The position numbers and the translations under genes are program-made. The notes under the pieces were generated by a model. The model was not told the origin of the DNA. It saw nothing but the letters and a program-made list of their open reading frames with translations, and did not search any database. Source: an uncultured Prevotella sp. (lineage in GTDB: Bacteria; Bacteroidota; Bacteroidia; Bacteroidales; Bacteroidaceae). Taken from it: a stretch of 64,000 bases of DNA. Numbering within the stretch: position 1 is the first letter of the stretch; every line of letters starts with the position of its first letter. The stretch spans positions 14,348 to 78,347 of the forward strand of contig UQZX01000015.1 of the NCBI GenBank assembly GCA_900545525.1, in the 5' to 3' direction. Below are positions 17,105-25,678 of the stretch, in pieces.

Positions 17105-18541
17105 TCACAGACGCGGGCTTTTCGTGAACGATGTCCTGTCGTTTGCCCAGCCCAGCTGGCTCAGCCTTCCGCGCCATACCTGTCCCGTTTCCCCGCATAT
17201 AATCCAGAGGAAGTTGTCGGGTCCGGCTGTGAAGGCGAACGACGACTTGCTGCTGCTGAAATCTTTCGGGAAGCCGAAGCGTGTGTCGTTGTGCCACGAC
17301 AGACCGTTGTCATTGCTGAAATACATCTGCGAGAAGGCTGTTGCCTTTCCGCCGTCCATCCCGTCGCCGCCGAATGCCGCAAGCCGTCCGTCATAGCATG
17401 TCATGACAAGGTTCTCGAGGCGCGGCAGGGCGTTTTTCTCCACGTTGTCGTAGTATGTCCACGCGTGGCTGTCAGAGTTCGGGGCATATTCCTCCACCTT
17501 GCTCCATACCACTGCCGTGGTGTCCGTGGCGTCGAGCATCCTTGCGTGGTTGCCTGTCATTATCACGCGCTCGCTCTGCGAGTTTGTCCTCAGCGGTATC
17601 ACGGCAAAGCTGATGTCCGCGTCGGGCAGCATGCGCGCATCGCCGTCGAGCGTCTCCGCCGTCCACGCCGCTCCGTCTTCCGACGAAACCATGCCCCCGT
17701 TGCCGTCGAGCGCGTACAGTCTGCGGCTGCCTGCGCCTACAAGGCGCGCCACGCCGGAAACGTCGGAGACCTTTTCCCACGTCTGTGCGTCGGCAGATTT
17801 AAGCAGCTGCCTGCCGCAGAGCATGTATATCATGCCGTCTTTCACGGCTACGTTGCTGTAGTCGGCAGACTCTATAATCATGTTGAAGTTTGGTGTTGCC
17901 GGTGTCCATGAGTGTCCGTCTGCCGCATCCGTATAATAAATCTGCGTGCTTCTGCCGTCTGTTCCGAATACGAATATCCTGCCGTTGTTCTCAACCGCCT
18001 TCATTGCCGTGAGCCGTGCAAGCTCCGGTTCCGTGCCCATCATGTTCCAGTATACGGTGTCCTCATGCTCCTTGTGCACATTCACGCTCACCTTGTATGT
18101 GCGCCTGCCCGTGCCCGCCATGTCGAATACTGAAATCTCGCGCGGCTCCGAGAAGTCTATCGAGTCGCTGCTGCTGTAGTATCTCAGCGTGTCGCTGTCA
18201 ATGTCCTTTATCACTATCACGCCCGAGTTCTTGCTCGTAATCTCGCACACCACGTGCTTGTTGTCCGTTCCCACGGGCAGTGAGTCGGCGTTGTATATCT
18301 CGCGCTTTATCTGGTCGATGTAGAATTTATATTTGCTGCCCGTCACTGCAACCACCACGGTGCTGTCTTCGCCAGTGGACGACTTCACTGTGGTATACCT
18401 GTTGAGCGTTCCGAGAGAGAATGCCGAGATTGCCGTGTCGTCGGCAAAGATGAACTCCGTGTCGTTTTCATCGTCAAGACAGGAGGCACAAAGAAATATT
18501 ACCGAAAACAATATTACGAAAGGTAAGAGTATCCTTTTCAT
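17105..18541 (-). CDS. DUF6242-family lipoprotein
   Basis: This 478-residue protein has a lipoprotein signal ending FLCASC, so Cys21 should be lipidated. The following LDDENDTE is acidic, resembling the Bacteroidetes lipoprotein export signal for surface display. An N-terminal domain (about 30-150) is followed by a region with Kelch- or sialidase-like beta-propeller blades, each with an SxDxGxxW- or SADAQTWEKV-type turn (for example SSEDGAAWTAE, FSNDNGLSWHND). No catalytic residues of sialidases are evident, so I read it as a binding or scaffold propeller. It is the first gene of the minus-strand envelope run. Confidence 0.8.
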   Translation of the reverse strand: MKRILLPFVILFSVIFLCASCLDDENDTEFIFADDTAISAFSLGTLNRYTTVKSSTGEDSTVVVAVTGSKYKFYIDQIKREIYNADSLPVGTDNKHVVCEITSKNSGVIVIKDIDSDTLRYYSSSDSIDFSEPREISVFDMAGTGRRTYKVSVNVHKEHEDTVYWNMMGTEPELARLTAMKAVENNGRIFVFGTDGRSTQIYYTDAADGHSWTPATPNFNMIIESADYSNVAVKDGMIYMLCGRQLLKSADAQTWEKVSDVSGVARLVGAGSRRLYALDGNGGMVSSEDGAAWTAETLDGDARMLPDADISFAVIPLRTNSQSERVIMTGNHARMLDATDTTAVVWSKVEEYAPNSDSHAWTYYDNVEKNALPRLENLVMTCYDGRLAAFGGDGMDGGKATAFSQMYFSNDNGLSWHNDTRFGFPKDFSSSKSSFAFTAGPDNFLWIICGETGQVWRGRLSQLGWANDRTSFTKSPRL

Positions 18542-18566
18542 TCTTTGATAATTTTATTTTTAGCTG

Positions 18567-18574
18567 CAAATTTA
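18567..18574 (-). promoter_or_regulatory. -7 box of the DUF6242-uppS-bamA run
   Basis: TAAATTTG followed by C on the minus strand, 26 bp before the DUF6242 ATG. No clear -33 box. Confidence 0.45.
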
Positions 18575-18633
18575 AACAGAATTCTGCAAAAAGAACGCCT
18601 TTTCAGTACTTTATTATATAAAACATGAGTTAA

Positions 18634-18822
18634 TTACGCTTTTTTAATTAAACGCAAAGCCGCTGGGATGCAAAGACCGTGCTGTCGTGCGGCGTCCGCG
18701 TGCAATGAGCGTGAAGTGCCGCCACGGCGGTGGCAGCAGCGGTGCCGGGCGGCAGAAAATGTATGTAGGGGTGTCTGTGCTGGCTTGCGGGGATAAAAAA
18801 GAGGACGACATGAATCACTCAT
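18634..18822 (-). CDS. Possible 62-residue ORF with strong ribosome site
   Basis: An AGGAGG sequence sits 5 bases before this ATG, and the ORF starts 18 bases after the stop of the 31-residue membrane peptide ORF, so the two could form a small operon. The predicted product is rich in Arg, His and Cys and is GC-rich, unlike any family I know, and may not be a real protein. I report it only because of the unusually good Shine-Dalgarno sequence and its position under the promoter at 19002-19032. Confidence 0.25.
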   Translation of the reverse strand: MSDSCRPLFYPRKPAQTPLHTFSAARHRCCHRRGGTSRSLHADAARQHGLCIPAALRLIKKA

Positions 18823-18840
18823 ACCGGCCTCCTGAATACG

Positions 18841-18936
18841 TTAACGGATATTTGTGTTTACCAATGCTATTATATTGACAACCGTCATTACGATAACAGA
18901 AACAATCAAAATCTCCGTCTCTAAATCTAATAACAT
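18841..18936 (-). CDS. Candidate 31-residue single-span membrane peptide
   Basis: The reading frame MLLDLETEILIVSVIVMTVV... (31 residues) has an acidic N-terminus, one continuous hydrophobic span (about residues 9-25) and a polar basic end, a typical small membrane protein layout. AAGGTAAAG lies just before the ATG. A well-formed promoter at 19002-19032 points at it, leaving a leader of about 60 nt. I recognise no family. It may be a small regulatory subunit, or the ORF may be incidental to a small RNA. Confidence 0.45.
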   Translation of the reverse strand: MLLDLETEILIVSVIVMTVVNIIALVNTNIR

Positions 18937-19001
18937 AATCTTTACCTTAAATCTATCAAACTACTAACCTATGAAAAACAAGTATTCTCACGAACACGAT
19001 G

Positions 19002-19032
19002 CAAAATTAGCAACTTTTGTGTGCGCACACAA
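19002..19032 (-). promoter_or_regulatory. Promoter with overlapping 16-bp palindrome
   Basis: On the minus strand TTG (19030-19032), a 20-bp spacer and TAATTTTG (19002-19009) followed by C. The perfect palindrome TTGTGTGCGCACACAA (19017-19032) covers the -33 box and most of the spacer, which is where a dimeric repressor would bind. Confidence 0.6.
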
Positions 19033-19215
19033 GAATATTTCCGCACTTTTTTCATATCATTGTTGTTTACTTGATGTATGTCAAAACAGGTACTTTCAAA
19101 TCACCGCCGGAAGCCCAAAAACGATGCCTGCGGCACGGGTCCGGATGCCGGAAAAGAGGTTTTGGAACGGCATTTATAACGTATTGAAAATCAAGACGAT
19201 ACCTTTTGACTTGTA

Positions 19216-19303
19216 AAAGGCGGCTTCTTGGCTTCCAAAAGGTCGTCTTTCAGGGGCTGAAACGCCGCCTCCTGGAGCGCGAAAGGTCTCCTCCTGCGGC
19301 GGC
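19216..19303. repeat. 22-bp-period modular repeat, locus C
   Basis: Four modules start at 19216, 19238, 19260 and 19282 (AAAGGCGG, AAAGGTCG, AAACGCCG, AAAGGTCT), exactly 22 bp apart. A degenerate unit may precede them at 19192. The rest of the 950-bp gap between DUF6242 and LicD holds the micro-ORF described above and otherwise nothing I recognise. Confidence 0.75.
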
Positions 19304-19403
19304 ATGTCCCGCCGACGGCGCTGGCGGAGGCTGGCACGGGGGCTGCAAGACGGTGATAAATGAAAAATAATACACATATTTTTAGAATTAATAATAAAAT
19401 ATG

Positions 19404-19411
19404 TACCTTTG
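19404..19411 (+). promoter_or_regulatory. -7 box of the phosphonate locus
   Basis: TACCTTTG at 19404-19411, with a weak TTTA at the -33 position 20 bp upstream. It is about 84 bp before the first LicD gene and may drive the whole 19.5-25.7 kb gene set. Confidence 0.5.
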
Positions 19412-19494
19412 TAGCTTAATATCGTTCCCGCTGCCGCGCGGCGGCTGATAAGGCGGCACAGGCGGCTGGAGGGGACATAAACCTGCATACGGAA

Positions 19495-20424
19495 ATGGCA
19501 TTCAACATGGAAGAGGAAGACCGGGACGGATATCGTGTCACGGCGGAAATGAAGAAAGTGTGGGCTGTGGAGCTGGACCTGCTGAGAGAGTTTCTCGGCT
19601 TCTGCCGGCGCAACGGGCTGCGGTGCTGGGCTGAGGGCGGCACGCTCTTGGGCGCGGTGAGGCACAAGGGCTTCATACCGTGGGATGACGACGTGGACCT
19701 GATGATGCCGCGCGAAGACTACGACCGCATGAACATGATAGGCAACAGTCAGTTCCGCCATCCCTACTTCTTGCAGACGGCATATACGGACACCGGCTAT
19801 TACCGCGCCCATGCGCAGTTCCGCAACAGCTCGACGGCGGCGATACGTCCTTCCGACTCGTACCAGCCGTTCAACCAGGGGATATTCATAGACATATTCG
19901 TCGTGGACGCCGTACCGCCCGAGGGCAGGGGCGCGCGGCTCGACAGCATACTGAAGAGAAGCGCATATCCGCGCAAGCTGCTAAAGGCGGTAAACATGAA
20001 CGTGGTGTATTCGGGCAGGCTCGGACAGGTGTTCCGCAAGCTTAAGGCACGCCGCATGCTGAGGAGCCGCAGCTGGCAGGACATCTATAGGCAGTCGGAA
20101 GACGTGCTGCGCGAGACCGTGTGGGATGATACCGGCAAGGTGGCGGAGCTTACGATGAGCGGCGACAGGCACGTCTTTGACAAGGGCATCCTCGACGAGA
20201 CGGTGTGGCTCGACTTCGAGGACATGAAGATACCTGCGCCCAAACGTTACGACGAGTTCCTGCGGGGCGAGTTCGGCGACGACTATATGACGCCCATAAT
20301 GGCGCCGAGCATGCACGGCGGGCTTGTCCTGGACACGGAGAGGAGCTACCGCGAGCTGCTGCCGGAGGTGAGGGCGGAATACAGGCGCTCGGCATGGCGC
20401 AGGCTATGGAAGAAATTTTCTTGA
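19495..20424 (+). CDS. LicD-family phosphotransferase, first copy
   Basis: LicD proteins transfer phosphocholine or a related headgroup from its CDP-activated form onto cell-surface glycans. This 309-residue member has the family core GGTLLGAVRHKGFIPWDDDV at residues 49-68, with metal-binding aspartates in WDDDVDL. Because the next genes make 2-aminoethylphosphonate and a CDP-linking enzyme, the natural inference is that it attaches 2-aminoethylphosphonate rather than choline. A nearby ATG at 19507 is an alternative start. The C-terminal third is less conserved and probably recognises the acceptor. A second LicD lies at 24871. Confidence 0.88.
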   Translation: MAFNMEEEDRDGYRVTAEMKKVWAVELDLLREFLGFCRRNGLRCWAEGGTLLGAVRHKGFIPWDDDVDLMMPREDYDRMNMIGNSQFRHPYFLQTAYTDTGYYRAHAQFRNSSTAAIRPSDSYQPFNQGIFIDIFVVDAVPPEGRGARLDSILKRSAYPRKLLKAVNMNVVYSGRLGQVFRKLKARRMLRSRSWQDIYRQSEDVLRETVWDDTGKVAELTMSGDRHVFDKGILDETVWLDFEDMKIPAPKRYDEFLRGEFGDDYMTPIMAPSMHGGLVLDTERSYRELLPEVRAEYRRSAWRRLWKKFS

Positions 20425-20429
20425 GAAAT

Positions 20430-20480
20430 CTCAGGGTTCTCAGAGACCTCTGAGACCTCCGAGCTCTCCGAGTTCTCCGA
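20430..20480. repeat. 9-bp-period repeat between LicD and PEP mutase
   Basis: Units TCTGAGACC, TCCGAGCTC, TCCGAGTTC repeat every 9 bp in the 77-bp spacer. Similar 9-bp arrays appear at 12928, 22952, 26590, 32878, 36070 and 39266 with different unit sequence. Confidence 0.55.
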
Positions 20481-20501
20481 AAAACTAAAAACAACAATAT
20501 A

Positions 20502-21803
20502 ATGAGCAAAAGTGTATATTTGGGCATGATAGGCGATATCATGCACCCGGGACTGATAAACATAATCACCGAGGGAGCCGGATACGGCGACCTTACGGTT
20601 GGTCTTTTCACGGACAAGGCGATTGCGGCGCACCGCCGTCTGCCGTATATGACGTATGAGCAGCGCCGTCAGGTGGTGGAGAACATAAAGGGAGTGGCGC
20701 ACATCGTGCCGCAGGACGAGTGGAGCTATGTGCCCAACCTGCGCAAGTACAAGCCCGACTTCATCATCCATGGCGACGACTGGAAGACCGGACCGGAGCA
20801 GGAACTGCGCGCCGAGGTGTTCGAGGCTGTGAAGGAGTGGGGCGGACAGGTCATAGAGATACCTTATACGCACGGCATCAACTCGTCTTCGCTCGCCCGT
20901 GAGCTGCAGGCGATAGGCACCACGCCCGACGTGCGCCTGAAGTCGCTCAGGCGTTTCATCGCCGCCAAGCCCATAGTAAGGATTATGGAGGCGCACGACG
21001 GGTTGAGCGGACTGATAATAGAGAACACCGAGATTGAGAACGGACTGAAGAAGTCGTCGTTCGACGGGATGTGGTCGAGCAGCCTCACCGACTCCACATC
21101 GAAGGGCAAGCCCGACATCGAGGCGGTGGACCTGACGACGCGCATGCAGGACCTCAACAACATCCTCGAGTGCACCACCAAGCCGATAATATACGACGGC
21201 GACACGGGCGGCAAGCCCGAGCACTTTGTCTTTACCGTGCGGACGCTCGAGCGCAACGGCATATCGGCTATCATCATAGAAGACAAGGTGGGGCTGAAGA
21301 AAAACTCGCTCTTCGGCACCGAGGCGGTGCAGATGCAGGACTCGATAGAGGGCTTCTGCCATAAGATACGCATGGGCAAGGAGGCTCAGGTGACAAAAGA
21401 CTTCATGATAATAGCACGCATAGAGAGCCTTATTGCCGGACACACGGTGGAAGACGCGCTCGAAAGGGCATATGCATACGTTGATGCCGGCGCCGACGGC
21501 GTGATGATACACAGCAAGGAGAAGACGGGCGATGACATAAAGGCGTTCTGCATGGAGTTCCGCAAGGCACATCCGGCAGTTCCCATAGTGGTGGTGCCCA
21601 CAACCTACAACCACATAAAGGAGGAGGAGCTGGCGCAGTGGGGCGTGAACGTGGTGATATATGCCAACCACATGCTGCGCGCCGCCTATCCGGCAATGGT
21701 GCAGTGTGCCGAGACCATACTGCGCAACGAGCGCTCGCTCGAGGCAAATCCTATCTGCATGCCGATAAAACAAATTCTTGAACTAATACCGGGAACAAAG
21801 TGA
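20502..21803 (+). CDS. aepX: Phosphoenolpyruvate mutase with N-terminal nucleotidyltransferase-like domain
   Basis: PEP mutase converts phosphoenolpyruvate to phosphonopyruvate, forming the carbon-phosphorus bond that starts phosphonate synthesis. The signature EDKVGLKKNS is at residues 260-269, and DGDTGG (232-237) supplies metal-binding aspartates. The 433-residue protein is longer than the catalytic domain alone. Residues 1-135 look like a cytidylyltransferase-type Rossmann fold (VYLGMIGDIMHPGLINII, then FTDKAI), as seen in Bacteroides AepX. The second histidine of the usual HxGH motif is replaced (HPGL), so that domain may be inactive or altered. The stop overlaps the next start. Confidence 0.93.
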   Translation: MSKSVYLGMIGDIMHPGLINIITEGAGYGDLTVGLFTDKAIAAHRRLPYMTYEQRRQVVENIKGVAHIVPQDEWSYVPNLRKYKPDFIIHGDDWKTGPEQELRAEVFEAVKEWGGQVIEIPYTHGINSSSLARELQAIGTTPDVRLKSLRRFIAAKPIVRIMEAHDGLSGLIIENTEIENGLKKSSFDGMWSSSLTDSTSKGKPDIEAVDLTTRMQDLNNILECTTKPIIYDGDTGGKPEHFVFTVRTLERNGISAIIIEDKVGLKKNSLFGTEAVQMQDSIEGFCHKIRMGKEAQVTKDFMIIARIESLIAGHTVEDALERAYAYVDAGADGVMIHSKEKTGDDIKAFCMEFRKAHPAVPIVVVPTTYNHIKEEELAQWGVNVVIYANHMLRAAYPAMVQCAETILRNERSLEANPICMPIKQILELIPGTK

Positions 21804-22933
21804 TGATACGTCCTGAATATTTCTACAACACGCTGAGGGGCATGGGCATCGACTTTTATACGGGCGTGCCCGACTCGCTCCTGAAGGATATCTGCGCATA
21901 CATAACGGACCATGCGGACAGAAAGAACAACATCATAGCTGCCAACGAGGGCGGTGCCGTGGGGCTGGCGGCGGGTTATCATCTCGCCACGGGCAACATC
22001 CCCGTGGTGTACATGCAGAACTCGGGACTGGGAAATACGGTCAACCCGCTTATGTCGCTGACCGACAGCGACGTGTACCGCATACCGGTGCTGCTGGTGA
22101 TAGGCTGGCGCGGAGAGCCGGGAGTGCACGACGAGCCGCAGCATGTGAAGCAGGGAAAGACCACGCTGCCGCTGCTCGATGCAATGGAGATAAGGCATGA
22201 GATAATGAGCGGCGACGAGGCGGAGCTGGAGAAGCAGCTTGCCGGCGGCGTGAGATATATGAAGGAAACGGGCAGGGCTTTTGCACTTGTTGTGAAGAAA
22301 GGCACTTTCGGCAAGTATAAGTTGCAGAACGGCACGCACAACCCGTACACAATGGAGCGCGAGGAGGCGATAAAGGCTGTTGCCGGTGCCATGGACGTGA
22401 AGGACATAGTTGTGTCTACGACGGGAAAGATATCGCGTGAGCTGTTCGAGCACCGCACGGCAACGGGCGAGGGGCACATCCGCGACTTCCTCACGGTAGG
22501 CTCCATGGGGCATGCGTCGCAGATAGCGCTGGGCATAGCCTTGAACCGTCCGGAGCGCAACGTGTATTGTTTCGACGGCGACGGTGCCGCCATAATGCAC
22601 ATGGGCGGCATGGGCATAGTGGCAAGCATGTTGCCCGGGAACTTCTATCATATCGTTTTCAACAACGGCGCGCACGACTCCGTGGGCGGGCAGCCCACCA
22701 TTGGCTTTGGCATAGACCTGCCGAAAATTGCCGCAGGATGCGGCTACAAGACGGTGATGAGCGTAGCCACGCGCAGTGAGCTTGACGCCATATTGCCAAC
22801 CCTGACAACTCTCCCTGCTCCCCTGCTGCTGGAGATAAAGGTTAAGAAAGGCTCGCGCGACGACCTCGGACGCCCGACAACCACGCCTGTGGAGAACAAG
22901 GAGGCGCTGATGAGTTTTTTGGAAGAAGAATAA
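21803..22933 (+). CDS. aepY: Phosphonopyruvate decarboxylase
   Basis: This thiamine-diphosphate enzyme decarboxylates phosphonopyruvate to phosphonoacetaldehyde, pulling the unfavourable PEP mutase reaction forward. ATG 21803 overlaps the aepX stop (TGATG), which argues for translational coupling; a GTG at 21800 is the alternative. Visible features are GVPDSLLKDI, the ThDP glutamate region NEGGAVGLAAGYH and the GDG...N metal/diphosphate motif (FDGDGAAIMHMGG with FNNGAHDS). At 376 residues it is full length. A short 9-bp-period repeat separates it from the transaminase. Confidence 0.93.
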   Translation: MIRPEYFYNTLRGMGIDFYTGVPDSLLKDICAYITDHADRKNNIIAANEGGAVGLAAGYHLATGNIPVVYMQNSGLGNTVNPLMSLTDSDVYRIPVLLVIGWRGEPGVHDEPQHVKQGKTTLPLLDAMEIRHEIMSGDEAELEKQLAGGVRYMKETGRAFALVVKKGTFGKYKLQNGTHNPYTMEREEAIKAVAGAMDVKDIVVSTTGKISRELFEHRTATGEGHIRDFLTVGSMGHASQIALGIALNRPERNVYCFDGDGAAIMHMGGMGIVASMLPGNFYHIVFNNGAHDSVGGQPTIGFGIDLPKIAAGCGYKTVMSVATRSELDAILPTLTTLPAPLLLEIKVKKGSRDDLGRPTTTPVENKEALMSFLEEE

Positions 22934-22951
22934 CCGGGGCTATAATTTTTC

Positions 22952-22995
22952 TATAGTATCTATAGCTTCTATAGCCTCTATAGCTACTATAGCCC
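22952..22995. repeat. 9-bp-period CTATAG repeat
   Basis: CTATAG recurs five times with three variable bases between copies, giving a 9-bp period. GGGGCTATA before it (from 22937) and TATAGCCCC at its end are complementary and could close a hairpin between aepY and the transaminase gene. Confidence 0.6.
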
Positions 22996-23013
22996 CCCAT
23001 AACACTAACAACA

Positions 23014-24144
23014 ATGAACATAAAAAGAAACATATTGCTCAACCCCGGTCCGGCAACGACAACGGACACGGTGAAGATGGCGCAGGTCGTTCCTGACATC
23101 TGCCCTCGCGAAAAAGAGTTTGCCGACATGATGAAAGGCTTGCGCGAAGACCTTGTAAAGGTGGCACATGGCGACCCGCAGCGGCACACGGCAGTGTTGT
23201 TCACCGGCTCGGGAACGATAAACATCGACGTTTGCCTTAACTCTCTGCTGCCGGAGGGCAAGAAGATACTTGTCGTCAACAACGGCGCATATAGCTCAAG
23301 GGCAGTGGAGGTGTGCCAGTATTACGGCATGCCGCACATCAACCTCAAGTCGTCGGTGTTCGATGTGCCAAGCCTCGACGAGGTGAAGAGCACGCTCGAC
23401 AATAATCCCGACATAGCCCTTGTTTATACCACGCACCACGAGACGGGCACGGGAATACTGAACCCTATACGCGAGATAGGTGCCATGGCACATGCCCGCG
23501 GGGCAATATTCGTTGTGGATACGACGTCGTCGCTCGGCATGATACCGTTCGACATGGTGAAAGACAATGTCGATTTCTGCATGGCTTCGGCACAGAAAGG
23601 GCTTATGGCAATGACGGGACTGTCGTTCGTCATCGGCGACAGGAAGATAATAGAGCAGTCGGCAGAATATCCCAAGCGCTCGTACTACTGCAACCTGTTC
23701 CTGCAATACGACTATTTCGAGAAGACGGGGCAGATGCACTTCACGCCGCCCGTACAGACGATATACTCTACCATACAGGCTCTTAAAGAATACTGGGAGG
23801 AAGGCGAGGAGGCGAAGTTCCGCCGCCACCGTGAGGTGTTCGAGGCAATACACGAGGGCTTGGACGCGCTTGGCTTCAAGGACGTGATAAGGCGCGACAT
23901 ACAGTCGGGGCTGGTGGTATCGGTGAAATATCCCGATGATGAGAACTGGGACTTCGACCGTGTGCATGACTATTGCTATGACCGCGGCTTCACGATATAT
24001 CCCGGAAAGATAAGCACCACGGACACATTCCGTCTCTGCTCATTGGGTGCCATTGTGCCGGAAGACATCAGGGCTTTCTTCCGCACGCTGCGCGAGGCAC
24101 TTGAAGAGAATGGCATAGGCATACCGGTAAAATACGACAAGTGA
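23014..24144 (+). CDS. 2-aminoethylphosphonate--pyruvate transaminase
   Basis: This class V PLP aminotransferase interconverts phosphonoacetaldehyde and 2-aminoethylphosphonate (AEP). The start LLNPGPATTTDTVKMAQ is the family's AEP-binding signature. The PLP-binding lysine is Lys195 in ASAQKGLMAM, and VVDTTSSLGMIPFD holds the cofactor-contacting aspartate. In degradative loci the same enzyme (PhnW) runs toward phosphonoacetaldehyde. Here, next to PEP mutase and the decarboxylase, it should run in the biosynthetic direction with alanine or another amino donor. The stop overlaps the next start by one base. Confidence 0.92.
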   Translation: MNIKRNILLNPGPATTTDTVKMAQVVPDICPREKEFADMMKGLREDLVKVAHGDPQRHTAVLFTGSGTINIDVCLNSLLPEGKKILVVNNGAYSSRAVEVCQYYGMPHINLKSSVFDVPSLDEVKSTLDNNPDIALVYTTHHETGTGILNPIREIGAMAHARGAIFVVDTTSSLGMIPFDMVKDNVDFCMASAQKGLMAMTGLSFVIGDRKIIEQSAEYPKRSYYCNLFLQYDYFEKTGQMHFTPPVQTIYSTIQALKEYWEEGEEAKFRRHREVFEAIHEGLDALGFKDVIRRDIQSGLVVSVKYPDDENWDFDRVHDYCYDRGFTIYPGKISTTDTFRLCSLGAIVPEDIRAFFRTLREALEENGIGIPVKYDK

Positions 24145-24863
24145 TGGTAAGGACGGCAGTTATCATGGCGGCAGGGCTTGGCAGCCGCTTCGGAAAGATG
24201 ACGGAGAGCATGCCCAAGGGCTTCATCGAGGTGGGAGGCATCGCTATGGTGGTGCGTTCCATAGAGACACTTCTGTCGTGCGGCATCACCCGCATCATCA
24301 TTGGCACGGGATATAAGAAGGAGGCTTATGAGCGTCTGGCGGAGAGATATCCGCAGGTGGAGTGCGTTTACAGCGTGAAATATGCTTCGACGAACAGCAT
24401 GTACACGCTTTACAACTGCCGTGAGGCGATAGGCGATGATGATTTCCTGCTGCTCGAGTCGGACATAATCTACAGCCGCAACGCCGTGACGGAGCTTCTC
24501 GACGACCCGCATCCTGACGTGATGCTCATTACTCCCGTGACAAAGTTTCAGGACCAGTACTATGTTGAGCACGACGGTACAGGACGGCTGACGAACTGTT
24601 CCACGGACAAGACGGCGGTGAACGCGGCTGGCGAACTGGTGGGAATGCACAAGCTGTCGGCAGGTTTCTTTGCCGTGATGTGCCGCGACTACGGTGCCAT
24701 TGCTGCAGAGAAACCGAAGCTGGGATATGAGTATGAGCTGTTGTCGATGTCGCAAAGCGTCATGCCGGTACATGTTCTGAATGCCCATGACGTTAAGTGG
24801 TATGAGATAGACGATGCCGACGACCTTGAATATGCCGAACGCAACATCGTAAATTCGTTATAG
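24144..24863 (+). CDS. Nucleotidyltransferase, probable CTP:2-aminoethylphosphonate cytidylyltransferase
   Basis: The 239-residue protein is a sugar-nucleotidyltransferase-fold enzyme with the N-terminal loop AAGLGSRFGKMTESMPKGF (residues 9-27). The aspartate in LLLESDIIY and the final YEIDDADDLEYAE match the LicC/phosphocholine cytidylyltransferase group. The PntC family, which makes CMP-AEP, belongs to this group and occurs with the same neighbours, so I infer AEP as substrate. Its product would be the donor for the flanking LicD proteins. ATG 24144 overlaps the transaminase stop; GTG 24141 is the alternative. Choline phosphate as substrate cannot be excluded from motifs alone. Confidence 0.82.
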   Translation: MVRTAVIMAAGLGSRFGKMTESMPKGFIEVGGIAMVVRSIETLLSCGITRIIIGTGYKKEAYERLAERYPQVECVYSVKYASTNSMYTLYNCREAIGDDDFLLLESDIIYSRNAVTELLDDPHPDVMLITPVTKFQDQYYVEHDGTGRLTNCSTDKTAVNAAGELVGMHKLSAGFFAVMCRDYGAIAAEKPKLGYEYELLSMSQSVMPVHVLNAHDVKWYEIDDADDLEYAERNIVNSL

Positions 24864-24870
24864 TTGAAGA

Positions 24871-25677
24871 ATGGTAGAGTATAATCTTAAAGACCTGCAC
24901 GCCAGGATGCTTGAAATATTGTGTGTCATAGACAGGGTGTGCCGTGAGCATAACCTGCGCTATTACATCATTGCGGGGACAATGCTCGGTGCCGTCCGCC
25001 ACAAGGGTTTCATTCCGTGGGACGACGATGCGGATGTCTGCATGCCGCACAAGGACTATGACATGCTGATAAGCCATTGGCGTGAGTGGATGCCGGAAAG
25101 ATACGAGATGATATGCGGCGAGAACGAGAGCCATTATCCGCAGCCGTTCGCAAAGATACAGGATGCGCATACAACGCTGATAGAACATGCCCATCTGCGC
25201 TATGTCGGTGGGGTGTATGTGGATGTGTTTCCTGTTGACGGCATGCCCGACAGCCGTCTGCGCCAGCGTCTGCGCGTGAATAAATACAAGTGGTTGTGCA
25301 AGCTTTTGTACTTCACTTACCGCGACCCGTACCGCCACGGGCACGGACCGAGCAGCTGGATTCCGCTTTTGTGCCGCCGCCTGTTCACCGTTGAGGGATT
25401 GCAGCGGAGCATCAGACGTCATCTCCTAAAGTACGACTTTGACAGCAGCCGCTATGTGCTGTGCTTTGACGACGGCTTCCGCAGCATCGTCACCAAGGAC
25501 GTGTACGGCAAGCCTACACCGTATATGTTCGAAGGACGCACTCTTCTTGGCGTGGAAAAATATGATGAGATGCTTACGAAGATGTACGGCAATTATATGA
25601 CACCGCCACCGAAAGGCACCGAGTTTCAGCATAACTTCTATTATCTTGACCTTGATAAGCCGTATAGAGAATTATGA
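24871..25677 (+). CDS. LicD-family phosphotransferase, second copy
   Basis: This 268-residue LicD protein has IAGTMLGAVRHKGFIPWDDD at residues 34-53 and the following ADVCMPHKDYD. It begins 7 bp after the cytidylyltransferase gene, so it is in the same transcript. Two LicD genes suggest two acceptor sites or acceptor types for the phosphonate headgroup. It is shorter than the first copy and differs mainly in its C-terminal third. Its stop codon lies one base from that of the convergent glycosyltransferase gene. Confidence 0.88.
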   Translation: MVEYNLKDLHARMLEILCVIDRVCREHNLRYYIIAGTMLGAVRHKGFIPWDDDADVCMPHKDYDMLISHWREWMPERYEMICGENESHYPQPFAKIQDAHTTLIEHAHLRYVGGVYVDVFPVDGMPDSRLRQRLRVNKYKWLCKLLYFTYRDPYRHGHGPSSWIPLLCRRLFTVEGLQRSIRRHLLKYDFDSSRYVLCFDDGFRSIVTKDVYGKPTPYMFEGRTLLGVEKYDEMLTKMYGNYMTPPPKGTEFQHNFYYLDLDKPYREL

Positions 25678-25678
25678 A

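Noticed and set aside
18971..19216. Plus-strand ORF starting MKNKYSHEHD
   Set aside because: It runs over the minus-strand promoter and palindrome and into repeat locus C, and I see no promoter for it.
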